Source of the DNA: CAZFPA01 sp964520975
GTDB taxonomy: Bacteria; Bacillota; Negativicutes; Selenomonadales; Selenomonadaceae
Assembly: GCA_964520975.1 (NCBI GenBank)
Contig: CAZFPA010000027.1
Span: forward strand, 1-24,579
Reading direction: 5' to 3'
DNA: 24,579 nt
The first letter of the stretch is position 1, and every line of letters starts with the position of its first letter. Positions 1-7,869 of this stretch are shown in pieces. Under the pieces are notes generated by a model. The model searched no databases. It was given only the letters and a program-made list of their open reading frames with translations, and was not told where the DNA came from. The translations under genes were made by a program, and so were the position numbers.

Positions 1-50
1 TGATGAGCCGACCGTCTGGGCAGAGCCTGGGATTCGTGTTGGCTTTTTTT
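1..50 (+). promoter_or_regulatory. ZTP (pfl) riboswitch, 3' part only
   Basis: The window starts inside a leader RNA. Positions 12-22 read CCGTCTGGGCA, one base from the conserved 3' block of the ZTP (pfl) riboswitch (CCGCCUGGGCA), which senses the purine intermediate AICAR/ZTP. The 5' half of the aptamer lies before base 1 and cannot be checked. The gene that follows is an AICAR formyltransferase, a standard ZTP-riboswitch target. ZTP switches usually turn expression on when 10-formyl-tetrahydrofolate is short and ZTP builds up. The identification rests on one conserved block plus context. Confidence 0.72.
6..50 (+). terminator. Riboswitch expression-platform terminator
   Basis: AGCCGAC (6-12) pairs with GTTGGCT (38-44) with one G-U pair. 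An inner stem forms between CTGGGC and GCCTGG, and a run of seven T follows. The 5' strand of the outer stem overlaps the 3' conserved block of the aptamer, so ligand binding should compete with the terminator. This is the usual layout of transcriptional ZTP switches. Confidence 0.7.
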
Positions 51-85
51 GTATGAAAAAACGACTATAAAGGAGACTGCAAACA

Positions 86-1258
86 ATGGATGAACTTGAA
101 CTGAAATATGGCTGCAATCCGAATCAGAAACCAGCCCGGGTATTTATGAAGCAGGGCGAGCTGCCCTTTAAGGTACTGAATGGCAAGCCAGGCTATATCA
201 ACCTGCTCGATGCATTCAACAGCTGGCAGCTTGTACAGGAGCTCCGCAAGGCCTCGGGCCTGCCGGCAGCTGCGTCCTTCAAGCATGTGAGCCCGGCCGG
301 AGCCGCTGTCGCTGTACCACTCTCGGATTTACTCAAAAAAGTCTATTTCGTCGAGGGCATCGAATTGTCCCCGATTGCCACTGCCTACATCCGCGCCCGC
401 GGTGCGGACCGCATGTCCTCCTACGGCGATTTTGTCGCCCTTTCCGATGAATGTGACGAGCAGACGGCCTCCTTCCTGGCCCGTGAGGTATCGGACGGCA
501 TCATTGCGCCCTCCTATTCGGCCAAGGCGCTCGAAATCCTCAAGACCAAGCGCAAGGGAAACTATCTCGTGATCCAGATGGACCCGTCCTACGAACCGCC
601 GGCCCTCGAATATAAAGATGTCTATGGCGTAACCTTTGAACAGAAGCATAACGATATCGCGATCACGGCCGACTGCCTCAAGGAAATCCCGACGAAAAAC
701 AAGGAACTGCCGGCTGGTGCGCAGCGCGATCTGCTCATCGCCCTCATCACCCTCAAGTACACGCAGTCCAATTCCGTCTGCTATGCCAAGGACGGACAGG
801 CCATCGGCATCGGCGCCGGACAGCAGTCCCGCGTCCACTGCACGCGCCTTGCGGGCAATAAGGCCGATGTCTGGTATCTGCGCCAGAGCCCGCAGGTCCT
901 TTCCCTGCCGTTCAAGGCAGATATCCGCCGTCCGGACCGCGACAACGCCATCGACGTCTACATCTCCGATGAATGTATGGATCTGCTCGGCACGGACGAC
1001 TGGAAGCGCGTATTCACCGAAAAGCCACCGGTATTCACCCGCGAAGAGAAGCAGGCCTGGCTGCGCACCGCAACAGGCGTTGCCCTCGGCTCCGATGCGT
1101 TCTTCCCGTTCGGCGACAACATCGAGCGTGCCCACAAGAGCGGTGTTTCGTTTGTTGCCCAGAGCGGCGGTTCCATCCGCGATGACAACGTCATCGAGAC
1201 CTGCGATAAATACGGCATTGCAATGGCCATGACCCATATCCGCTTATTCCATCACTGA
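86..1258 (+). CDS. purH: AICAR formyltransferase (stand-alone PurH C-terminal domain)
   Basis: The product (390 aa) should transfer a formyl group from 10-formyl-THF to AICAR to give FAICAR, the ninth step of de novo purine synthesis, in the cytoplasm. It matches the transformylase half of PurH: KHVSPAG at residues 66-72 carries the catalytic Lys-His pair, and the C-terminal DNVIETCDKYGIAMAMT block is typical of the family end. The N-terminal IMP cyclohydrolase (MGS-like) domain of bifunctional PurH (about 510-530 aa) is absent, so the final ring closure must be encoded elsewhere. The ATG at 86 has AAGGAG about 10 nt upstream. The gene sits behind a ZTP riboswitch, which supports the assignment. 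It is transcribed toward the origin, opposite to the leftward replication fork. The symbol applies to the domain only. Confidence 0.9.
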   Translation: MDELELKYGCNPNQKPARVFMKQGELPFKVLNGKPGYINLLDAFNSWQLVQELRKASGLPAAASFKHVSPAGAAVAVPLSDLLKKVYFVEGIELSPIATAYIRARGADRMSSYGDFVALSDECDEQTASFLAREVSDGIIAPSYSAKALEILKTKRKGNYLVIQMDPSYEPPALEYKDVYGVTFEQKHNDIAITADCLKEIPTKNKELPAGAQRDLLIALITLKYTQSNSVCYAKDGQAIGIGAGQQSRVHCTRLAGNKADVWYLRQSPQVLSLPFKADIRRPDRDNAIDVYISDECMDLLGTDDWKRVFTEKPPVFTREEKQAWLRTATGVALGSDAFFPFGDNIERAHKSGVSFVAQSGGSIRDDNVIETCDKYGIAMAMTHIRLFHH

Positions 1259-1271
1259 TTTTCCAAACAAA

Positions 1272-1302
1272 AACTCCGGCGCCAGCGCGTCGGAGTTTTT
1301 TT
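1272..1302. terminator. Bidirectional intrinsic terminator
   Basis: AACTCCG (1272-1278) pairs with CGGAGTT (1291-1297), with further GCG/CGC pairing inside. Runs of T follow on both strands (seven on plus, five on minus). It can end purH and also the convergent minus-strand transcript from the gene at 1451-2092. Confidence 0.85.
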
Positions 1303-1442
1303 ATCCACAGGGAGAGGTTTTTCCTAAAATCCTCTTCCTCCTTTATTTACAAGTCTTTTGCTCAATAACTATTCTTATTTTCAAAAGTTATCCACATATT
1401 TATCCACTTATGCACGGATTTTTACCTTTTTTCTGTGGATAA
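1301..1442. other. DnaA-box cluster between convergent genes
   Basis: Five DnaA-box-like 9-mers lie in 142 bp: TTATCCACA at 1301-1309 and 1388-1396 (both perfect), TTATCCACT at 1400-1408, TTATGCACG at 1408-1416, and the reverse-strand box TGTGGATAA at 1434-1442 (perfect). The DNA between the first two boxes is AT-rich. The cluster is in the gap between two converging genes, so it does not look like a promoter-control site. It is about 7.8 kb from dnaA. Possible roles are a second origin element, DnaA titration or initiation timing; these are inference. I see no GC block plus trio run beside it. Confidence 0.8.
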
Positions 1443-1450
1443 CCGCCGGA

Positions 1451-2092
1451 TCAGAGCGATATACGCAGGAGTTCCTCCAGCGCATCCCTGGCCTCCGTCT
1501 TGGCATTCTGCTTCTGCTTTACCAGCGTATCGGCATTCTTTACGACCGCATGATAAATCTCCTCTTCAATGCTGCCAGGCACCAGATTCTCCCAATTCGC
1601 CGCATTATAGGAACGCTCCTGGATGGCATTGCTCGGACGGCCGGTGACCTCCAGTTCAGAAAGGAACTGGATCTGCTGCTTGTCCGGACGGATGTAATAA
1701 TGCTCCAGATAGTATTTTCCGGGATAGCTGTACTGGGTGCTGTCATCGGTAGTTCCACCCATGCTGTCAAGCTTGATCCATACATCCAGGATCTGCTCGC
1801 CGGCAGTATGCGGACAGGTGATCCAGCGGGCCGTCTGCATATCCATGAGATAGCTGTAGGAATTATCCTGGAAAATTTTAACATATCGATTGACTACGAC
1901 AGGTTTTTTCTGGACATCCTCCGTCTTGGTATCCGTTTTATCGGCAGGTGCCGCAGTTGCAGTCGTAGTCACGGTCTGCGCCGCTGGCTGCGAGCTGTCC
2001 GTACTGGCCGGCGGCGCCTGCGTGGCTGCAGCCGCACAGGTTCCCTGTAACAGCAGCGCCAATATACCGGCCAAAACACTATTTCTCAACAT
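1451..2092 (-). CDS. Hypothetical secreted protein
   Basis: I do not recognise a characterised family. The product (213 aa from the ATG at 2092) begins with a short basic stretch and a hydrophobic segment ending TCAAAA, a type I signal peptide; no good lipobox is seen. A Thr/Ala/Pro/Ser-rich low-complexity linker (about residues 24-60) follows. The rest forms a domain rich in Tyr and Trp, with RWITCPHT, LDVWIKL, YYLEHYYI and a charged helical C-terminus. This suggests an exported or periplasmic protein. A GTG at 2095 is in frame directly before the ATG; GGAGG lies 7 nt from the GTG and 10 nt from the ATG, so either could be used. The gene starts 45 nt after the rsmG stop on the same strand and is probably cotranscribed with it. 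Its stop lies 8 nt from the last DnaA box of the neighbouring cluster. Confidence 0.8.
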   Translation of the reverse strand: MLRNSVLAGILALLLQGTCAAAATQAPPASTDSSQPAAQTVTTTATAAPADKTDTKTEDVQKKPVVVNRYVKIFQDNSYSYLMDMQTARWITCPHTAGEQILDVWIKLDSMGGTTDDSTQYSYPGKYYLEHYYIRPDKQQIQFLSELEVTGRPSNAIQERSYNAANWENLVPGSIEEEIYHAVVKNADTLVKQKQNAKTEARDALEELLRISL

Positions 2093-2137
2093 CACCCATC
2101 ATCCTCCCGCTTTCTACATGCTTACCTGTATTCTTCC

Positions 2138-2893
2138 TTACTTCTGCTTTGGGGTGCCAATCTCCTTTTTTGCCGGCACACCCAGAGGATTTTTTTCTGG
2201 CGTACCCGCCTTGCGCGGATAGGCAGCCGCCGTGGCGGCAGTCTTTTTCACGTAAATGACCGCCCGCACGTCGTCAAGCCCGGGCAGCCGGACCGGCTGA
2301 ACCTGCTGCAGACGACCGCCCAGCATCCCCAGTGCGGGCTTTGCCTCTGCGACCTCCTGCTCATACTGCATGCCCTTGAGGGCCGCGAAGACGCCACCCT
2401 TTTTCACAAAGGGCAGGCAATACTCCGCGAGTACAGGCAGCCTGGCCACCGCGCGGGATACCGCGATATCGAACTGTTCGCGATATTCCTTCTGACGGGC
2501 GGCCTCCTCCGCGCGCGCATGTACACAACGCACCCCCGTAAGCCCCAGCGCATCAACGACCGTCTGCAGATAGCGCACGCGCTTGTTCAGGGAATCCAGC
2601 AGCGTAAGCCGCAGCCCCGGATGCATGATCCGGAGGGGAATCCCCGGAAAGCCCGCGCCGGTACCGACATCCACAAGGCTCGCGTCCTCGGCGAAAAGCT
2701 CCGGATTCCAGGCACTCAGGGAATCGATCATGTGCTTGACGGCCGCCTCGCCCGGCTCTGTGATTGCCGTCAGATTGATTTTCTGGTTCCATTCCACCAG
2801 CAGCTCATAGTATTTCGTGAACTGCCCAAGCTGCTGCTCCGACAGTACCAGTCCGTAGTCATTCGCTGCCTGCTGCAGCGCCTGTTTAAACAT
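2138..2893 (-). CDS. rsmG: 16S rRNA (guanine-527-N7)-methyltransferase RsmG
   Basis: RsmG (GidB) uses SAM to methylate N7 of G527 in 16S rRNA. The product is 251 aa. WNQKINLTAIT near residues 35-45 and the SAM-binding loop VDVGTGAGFPGIPLRI near residues 75-90 are diagnostic. The conserved SRAVARLPVLAEYCLP and the tail PRKAGTPEKNPL also match the family. About 15 residues (GVPAKKEIGTPKQK) extend past the usual end. I chose the ATG at 2893 because GGAGG sits 7 nt upstream and MFKQAL is a typical start; an upstream GTG or TTG extension would lie within mnmG and adds no family sequence. The gene overlaps the mnmG stop by 8 nt, which indicates translational coupling in the mnmE-mnmG-rsmG group. 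Confidence 0.95.
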   Translation of the reverse strand: MFKQALQQAANDYGLVLSEQQLGQFTKYYELLVEWNQKINLTAITEPGEAAVKHMIDSLSAWNPELFAEDASLVDVGTGAGFPGIPLRIMHPGLRLTLLDSLNKRVRYLQTVVDALGLTGVRCVHARAEEAARQKEYREQFDIAVSRAVARLPVLAEYCLPFVKKGGVFAALKGMQYEQEVAEAKPALGMLGGRLQQVQPVRLPGLDDVRAVIYVKKTAATAAAYPRKAGTPEKNPLGVPAKKEIGTPKQK

Positions 2894-4769
2894 TGGCTTC
2901 CTCCATCCTGCGATGCTGCTCAAGATAAACGAGCAATACCGATACATCTGCCGGTGATACACCGGAGATGCGGCCCGCCTGCCCTACCGAACGCGGCCGG
3001 ATGGCCGCGAGCTTTTCCCGGGCCTCATCGCGCAGGCTCGGCACACTGCGATAGTCGATATCCTCCGGCAGCAGCTTGTTCTCCAATTTTTCCATACGGG
3101 CTACCTGCTCGAGCTGCTTTTCAATATAGCCCTCATAGACAATGGAGATCTCGACCTGCCGGCGAACCTCTTCATCGAGCACCGGTAAATCGAAGGCCTG
3201 CTGCAGCATGGTATAGGTCACGCCTGTGCGGCGCAGCAAATCATAGAGCGGCGTGGTCGTACGGATATCCGCCAGCCCGGCCGCATGCAACTTATCGAGC
3301 GTTTCGCGGTTCGGGTTGATCTTCGTCGTGCGCAACAGCTCCATTGCCTCGGCAATGGCCTGCTTTTTCGCCGTAAACCGCGCATAGCGGGCATCAGAAA
3401 CGAGGCCGACCCGCCGGCCAAGCTCCGTCAGACGCAGATCTGCATTGTCCTGCCGCAGCAGCAGGCGATATTCCGCCCGGGAGGTCATGATGCGATAGGG
3501 CTCCTGCGTGCCCTTGGTCACAAGATCATCGATGAGCACACCGATATAGGCATCCGAACGCTTGAGCACAAGCGGCTCCTCGCCCCGGATGAACATGGCC
3601 GCATTGATGCCGGCAATGATTCCCTGGGCCGCGGCTTCCTCATAGCCCGACGTCCCGTTGGACTGGCCAGCGGAAAAGAAGCCGTGGATATCCTTGAATT
3701 CCAGCGTGGACTTGAGCTGCAGCGGATCGATACAGTCGTACTCGATGGCATAGCCCGCCCGCATGATCTTTGCATGCTCGAGCCCCGCGATCGTATGCAG
3801 AAAATCGAGCTGCACATCCATCGGCATGCTCGTTGACATCCCCTGCACATACATCTCATTCGTATGCAGTCCCTCCGGCTCCAGAAAGAGCTGATGCCGC
3901 TCCTTGTCCGGGAAACGCACGATCTTCGTCTCGATGGACGGACAATAACGCGGGCCTACACCCTTGATGATGCCGTTCGCCATCGGCGCCCGGTGGATAT
4001 TCTCCCGGATGATGCGGTGTGTTTCCGCATTCGTATAGGTAAGCCAGCAGGGAACCTGCTCACGCGTCTTCACATCGCTCATAAAGGAAAAATTATGTGT
4101 CTCCTCATCCCCGGGCTGCAGGATCATCTTATCATAATCGAGCGAGCGGCTGTCGACACGTGCCGGCGTTCCGGTCTTGAAGCGCATGAGCCGCACGCCC
4201 GCAGCCTGCAGCGAGGCCGATAGCTTCTCGGCCGCCCGCTGGCCGTTCGGCCCGCCGGTATAGGTTTTCTCCCCCAGGATGATCCGGCCCTGCAGATAGG
4301 TACCCGAAGCCAGAATGGCCGCCCGGCAGTGATAGATCTCCCCCGTCTCGATGACAACCCCTCGCACCGCGCCATCCTCGACGAGCAGTTCCTCAATGAG
4401 CACCTGCTTCACATCGAGGTTCGCCTGCTGCTCACAGGTTTCCTTCATTGTGAACTGATAGAGCTTCTTGTCTGCCTGCGCCCGCAGCGCATGGACAGCC
4501 GGACCCTTGCCGGTATTGAGCATACGGTACTGGATACAGGTCTTATCCGCGTTGATACCCATCTCGCCGCCCAGTGCATCGAGCTCCCGCACGAGATGCC
4601 CCTTTGCCGGCCCACCAACCGATGGATTGCATGGCATCATCGCTATATTGTCCATGCTCAGTGTCGCAAGCAGCGTCGAACAGCCAATACGGGCCGAAGC
4701 CAGCGCGGCCTCTACACCTGCATGTCCGGCGCCAATCACGATTACATCATATTCCCCAGCAACAAACAA
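2886..4769 (-). CDS. mnmG: tRNA U34 carboxymethylaminomethyl-modifying enzyme MnmG (GidA)
   Basis: MnmG is the FAD-binding partner of MnmE; together they install cmnm5 at the wobble uridine of several tRNAs. The N-terminal Rossmann motif VIVIGAGHAGVEAALASAR, the CNPSVGGPAKGHLVRE block, the GGPNGQRAAEKLSASL region, and the C-terminal DIDYRSVPSLRDEAREKLA all match GidA. I place the start at the TTG at 4769 (627 aa). A GAGGAGG lies 8 nt upstream of it, and the protein then begins FVAGEYDVIVIG, the normal family start. A GTG at 4805 would add 12 acidic residues with no clear ribosome site. The gene lies 49 nt downstream of mnmE and overlaps rsmG by 8 nt. Confidence 0.96.
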   Translation of the reverse strand: MFVAGEYDVIVIGAGHAGVEAALASARIGCSTLLATLSMDNIAMMPCNPSVGGPAKGHLVRELDALGGEMGINADKTCIQYRMLNTGKGPAVHALRAQADKKLYQFTMKETCEQQANLDVKQVLIEELLVEDGAVRGVVIETGEIYHCRAAILASGTYLQGRIILGEKTYTGGPNGQRAAEKLSASLQAAGVRLMRFKTGTPARVDSRSLDYDKMILQPGDEETHNFSFMSDVKTREQVPCWLTYTNAETHRIIRENIHRAPMANGIIKGVGPRYCPSIETKIVRFPDKERHQLFLEPEGLHTNEMYVQGMSTSMPMDVQLDFLHTIAGLEHAKIMRAGYAIEYDCIDPLQLKSTLEFKDIHGFFSAGQSNGTSGYEEAAAQGIIAGINAAMFIRGEEPLVLKRSDAYIGVLIDDLVTKGTQEPYRIMTSRAEYRLLLRQDNADLRLTELGRRVGLVSDARYARFTAKKQAIAEAMELLRTTKINPNRETLDKLHAAGLADIRTTTPLYDLLRRTGVTYTMLQQAFDLPVLDEEVRRQVEISIVYEGYIEKQLEQVARMEKLENKLLPEDIDYRSVPSLRDEAREKLAAIRPRSVGQAGRISGVSPADVSVLLVYLEQHRRMEEANV

Positions 4770-4818
4770 TGGAAATTCCTCCTCTTCGACAAATCCCCGC
4801 CTCACAGCAGTACGTCCG

Positions 4819-6201
4819 TCATTTTCCTATACAGAACTGGCTGAAAATCTGATCGATGATATCCTCACCGACGGTTTCGCCTGTAATTTCTCCCAATTTT
4901 TCCCAGGCTGAACGCAGGTCTATCACAATGAAATCCGCGCTCATACCCGCATCCACCGTCTCCAGCACCGCCTGCAGATGCGCCTGCACCTGCCGCAGGA
5001 TATCCGCCTGCCGCAGCGTGCTCACAAAGGAAGCCTCAGCGCCGCGCTGCACGCTGCCGTAGACAAACTCCTGGATGCATGCGGCCAATGCGTCCATGCC
5101 CAGGGCATGCGCTGTCGATATCGTCAGCACCTGCTTCTGGGGAAGACGTGCCCGCAGCTCCGCCTCCGTGAGCACAGCCGGCAGATCGGCCTTGTTCAGC
5201 AGTACCATCGCATCCTTATCGGCAATGAGCCTGAGGATTTCCTCATCCTCAGGCGCGAGCGGACGCGACGCATCGAAAAGCGCCAGTACGAGGGCGGCTT
5301 TTTCCACATACTCCCGGGCCTTCTCCACGCCGATCTTTTCCACAACATCCTCCGTTGCCCGGATGCCCGCTGTATCAATGATGCGCAGCGGCACTCCGCC
5401 AACGCTCGCATACTCCTCAATACTGTCGCGCGTCGTGCCCGGTACCTCCGTCACAATCGCCCGCTGCTCGCCGAGCAGGGCGTTCAGCAGACTGGACTTG
5501 CCGACATTCGGCTTACCGATGATGGCCGTCTCCAGGCCATCCCGCAGGATGCGCCCCGTATGCGCGGCAGCCAGCATCGCGGCAATCTGCTGCTGCAGTT
5601 CGCCAATACGGCTTTTGACATCATCGATCACGATATCATCGATATCATCCTCGGGAAAATCAATCGCGGCCTCCAGATGCGCGATGAGCTCCAGGATGAG
5701 GTGACGCGCCTGCTGGATTTTAGCCGAAAAACAGCCCGTGAGATGCCCGGCGGCCATCTGCAGCGAGGCCTCCGTCTTGGCCTGGATGATATCCATGACC
5801 GCCTGCGCCTGCGTGAGGTCGAGACGGCCATTCAGGAAGGCCCGCTTCGTGAACTCTCCCGGCTCCGCGGGCCGCGCTCCCAGGCGATAGGTCAGCGCGA
5901 GAATTTCCCGCAGCGGCAGACTGCCGCCATGACACTGCAGTTCCACCACATCCTCCCTGGTATAGGAATGCGGCGTGCGCATCAAAAGACAGAGGGCCTC
6001 ATCGAGCGTTCGCCCATCCTCGGCCACTATGCGCCCATAGAGTGCCCGATGGGATTCTGTATCGGCCAGCGTTCGTCCCGACGCGCTCCGGAACAGCGTA
6101 TCGGCAATCGCAATCGCCCGGCTGCCGCTGAGCCGGATGATGCCGATGCCACTTTCTCCCGGCGCCGTTGCAATGGCGCTGATCGTATCTGCCTGCTGCA
6201 C
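4819..6201 (-). CDS. mnmE: tRNA uridine-5-carboxymethylaminomethyl GTPase MnmE (TrmE)
   Basis: MnmE (460 aa) is the GTPase partner of MnmG in wobble-uridine modification. The N-terminal formyl-THF-binding domain begins DTISAIATAPGESGIGIIRL. A helical domain follows, with the inserted G domain near residues 225-375: GKPNVGKSSLLN (P-loop), a TTRD switch, DTAGIR and NKADL. The protein ends CIGK, the C-x-G-K motif with the catalytic cysteine. The start is a GTG at 6201 with AAGGAGGT 7 nt upstream; no better ATG is present. The gene lies after the jag terminator, so it may have its own weak promoter or rely on read-through. I could not find a clear promoter in the 50 nt before it. Confidence 0.96.
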   Translation of the reverse strand: MQQADTISAIATAPGESGIGIIRLSGSRAIAIADTLFRSASGRTLADTESHRALYGRIVAEDGRTLDEALCLLMRTPHSYTREDVVELQCHGGSLPLREILALTYRLGARPAEPGEFTKRAFLNGRLDLTQAQAVMDIIQAKTEASLQMAAGHLTGCFSAKIQQARHLILELIAHLEAAIDFPEDDIDDIVIDDVKSRIGELQQQIAAMLAAAHTGRILRDGLETAIIGKPNVGKSSLLNALLGEQRAIVTEVPGTTRDSIEEYASVGGVPLRIIDTAGIRATEDVVEKIGVEKAREYVEKAALVLALFDASRPLAPEDEEILRLIADKDAMVLLNKADLPAVLTEAELRARLPQKQVLTISTAHALGMDALAACIQEFVYGSVQRGAEASFVSTLRQADILRQVQAHLQAVLETVDAGMSADFIVIDLRSAWEKLGEITGETVGEDIIDQIFSQFCIGK

Positions 6202-6253
6202 AAAAATACCTCCTTAAAGTGCCGCGGTTCAAGAAAAATCCTGATCCTCGTAA

Positions 6254-6287
6254 CAAAAAAGAGCTATCCCATAGAATGAGACAGCCC
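6254..6287 (-). terminator. Intrinsic terminator after jag
   Basis: On the minus strand GGGCTGTCTCAT pairs with ATGGGATAGCTC across a TCT loop. This gives about 12 pairs, three of them G-U, followed by six T. It should end much of the rpmH-to-jag transcript before mnmE. Confidence 0.75.
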
Positions 6288-6319
6288 TTTCACAGTTCTC
6301 TCGAAACTTTACAGCAAAA

Positions 6320-6961
6320 TCATGCTTCTTTATGATTCTTCGGCTCAATGACCACCTTGCGGTAGGGTTCATCCCCCGCACTGTAGGTCACCACGCGATA
6401 GTTATCCTGCAGGGCCATGTGAATGATCTTGCGTTCATGACGGTTCATCGGCTCGAGCATGACCTTTTCCCCCGTGCGGCGCACCTTGTCCGCCAGGCGT
6501 ACAGCCAGACGGCGCAGGGTCTCCTCCCGGCGGCTCCGATAGTTCTCCACATCGAGAATGATGCGGATCTTTTCCTCCAGCAGGCCGCGATTGGCCGCCA
6601 GATTCGTAAGATATTGCAGTGCATCGAGCGTCTGACCGTGCTTGCCGATCAGGATGCCCAGATTTTCACCAACGAGATTGAAAATATAGCTTTCTTCCTT
6701 GTCCTCCCGTTCCATCTTCACATCGAGATGCATGGAAGAAAAAATTTCCTTAAGAAAATTCTCTGCCTTCTCCAGCGGGGAAAGTTCCCGCACTGTAACC
6801 CGCACCTTGGCAAGCTTACCGCCAATGATGCCCAAAAAGCCCTTGGAAGGTTCTTCTATAACTTCATAGGAAACACGGCTCTCCGGAAGCCCCAGTTCAG
6901 CCAGTGCTGCCTGATACGCCTCTTCGACCGTTTTTCCCGTCTTCTCCAATACCTCTGCCAT
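6320..6961 (-). CDS. jag: Jag/KhpB RNA-binding protein
   Basis: Jag (also called KhpB or EloR) is an RNA-binding protein that pairs with KhpA in many Bacillota and affects cell elongation and division. The 213-aa product has the three expected parts. The N-terminal Jag_N domain is at about residues 5-55 (KTVEEAYQAALAELG, with KGFLGIIGGKLAKV). A KH-like domain carries GKHGQTLDALQYL near residue 106. The C-terminal R3H domain carries NRHERKIIH near residue 173. The ATG at 6961 lies one base from the yidC stop, so the two genes are likely coupled, as is usual next to yidC. Confidence 0.95.
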   Translation of the reverse strand: MAEVLEKTGKTVEEAYQAALAELGLPESRVSYEVIEEPSKGFLGIIGGKLAKVRVTVRELSPLEKAENFLKEIFSSMHLDVKMEREDKEESYIFNLVGENLGILIGKHGQTLDALQYLTNLAANRGLLEEKIRIILDVENYRSRREETLRRLAVRLADKVRRTGEKVMLEPMNRHERKIIHMALQDNYRVVTYSAGDEPYRKVVIEPKNHKEA

Positions 6962-6962
6962 A

Positions 6963-7628
6963 TCAGGCAGCCCCCTTCTTTACGTTTTCTTCACCACGGT
7001 ACATCCACCACTGCTGGAGGATCTGCATGATGTTCATCGTCACCCAATAAAGGACAAGACCGGCAGGGAAGCTCAGGCTGATCCAGCCAATGAAAATCGG
7101 CATGAAGATCATCATCATCTTCATCTGCTGATTCATGTCTGTCGTCGTCTGCTTCTGCTGGATGAACGTCGTCAACGCAGAAAGTACCGGCAGGATATAG
7201 TACGGGTCCGGCATGGAAAGGGTCGGCAGCCAGAGAAAGCTCGGCTCGCCGGTGTACTGCAGATCACGCAGAGCATAGAACATGCCCATGAGGATCGGCA
7301 TCTGGGCAAAAAGCGGCAGACAGCCGGCCAGCGGATTTACCCCGGCCTCTTTGTAGAGCTCGCCCATCTTTTGCTGCATGAGCTGCGGATTGTTCTTATA
7401 GTCCTTCTGCAGCTTTTTCATCGCCGGCTGAATCTCCTGCATGGCCTTCATCGATTTTACCTGCTTTACAGTAAGCGGATAAAGAATCATCTTGATGACG
7501 ATGGTGAGCAGAACGATTGCCAGACCGTAGTTCTCAAAGCCGATCAGGCCGGTAATATTATGGAAAACCTCCAGTACCGACTGCAGGAACTTTACAACGG
7601 GTTCAAAAAACGACCACAAAAAATCCAA
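6963..7628 (-). CDS. yidC: YidC/Oxa1 family membrane protein insertase
   Basis: This insertase (221 aa) helps fold and place proteins in the cytoplasmic membrane, alone or with Sec. It has the short Gram-positive/Oxa1 form with about five membrane segments and lacks the large periplasmic domain of E. coli YidC. Visible landmarks are the first hydrophobic segment GLAIVLLTIVIKMILYPLT, the coiled cytoplasmic hairpin AMQEIQPAMKKLQKDYKNNP, and GVNPLAGCLPLFAQMPILM. No lipobox is seen. The likely start is a TTG at 7628, with AGGA about 10 nt upstream; an ATG 3-5 nt further upstream is out of frame. The start is therefore less certain than the gene. It lies between yidD and jag in the standard order. 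Confidence 0.94.
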   Translation of the reverse strand: MDFLWSFFEPVVKFLQSVLEVFHNITGLIGFENYGLAIVLLTIVIKMILYPLTVKQVKSMKAMQEIQPAMKKLQKDYKNNPQLMQQKMGELYKEAGVNPLAGCLPLFAQMPILMGMFYALRDLQYTGEPSFLWLPTLSMPDPYYILPVLSALTTFIQQKQTTTDMNQQMKMMMIFMPIFIGWISLSFPAGLVLYWVTMNIMQILQQWWMYRGEENVKKGAA

Positions 7629-7659
7629 ATCATCACATCCTAAATCACTATGTTGACAC

Positions 7660-7869
7660 TTATTTCACGGGATCATATCCACCCTTGTGGAATGGATGAC
7701 AGCGCAGGATGCGCTTGACGGCCATCCAGCCGCCGCGCCAGGGCCCGTATTTTTCTACTGCAATCATTGCATATTCCGAGCAGGTCGGAATATAGCGACA
7801 GGAAGGCGGTTTCAACGGTGAAATAAACAACCGGTAAAACTGGATGAGCAATAAAAACAGCTTTTTCAT
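7660..7869 (-). CDS. yidD: Membrane protein insertion efficiency factor YidD
   Basis: YidD is a small membrane-associated protein that aids YidC-dependent insertion. The 69-aa product shows the family core CRYIPTCSEYA followed by RGGWMAVKRILRCHPFHKGG, and an N-terminal amphipathic or hydrophobic helix. The ATG at 7869 directly follows the TGA stop of rnpA, so translation is probably coupled. The yidC gene starts about 30 nt downstream. Confidence 0.95.
   Translation of the reverse strand: MKKLFLLLIQFYRLFISPLKPPSCRYIPTCSEYAMIAVEKYGPWRGGWMAVKRILRCHPFHKGGYDPVK

Noticed and set aside
329..1237. Long minus-strand open frame across purH
   Set aside because: It is an antisense shadow of a clear AICAR formyltransferase gene and shows no family motifs or ribosome site.
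4978..6279. 433-codon plus-strand open frame across mnmE
   Set aside because: Antisense shadow of mnmE; high-GC codons leave the opposite frame open by chance.
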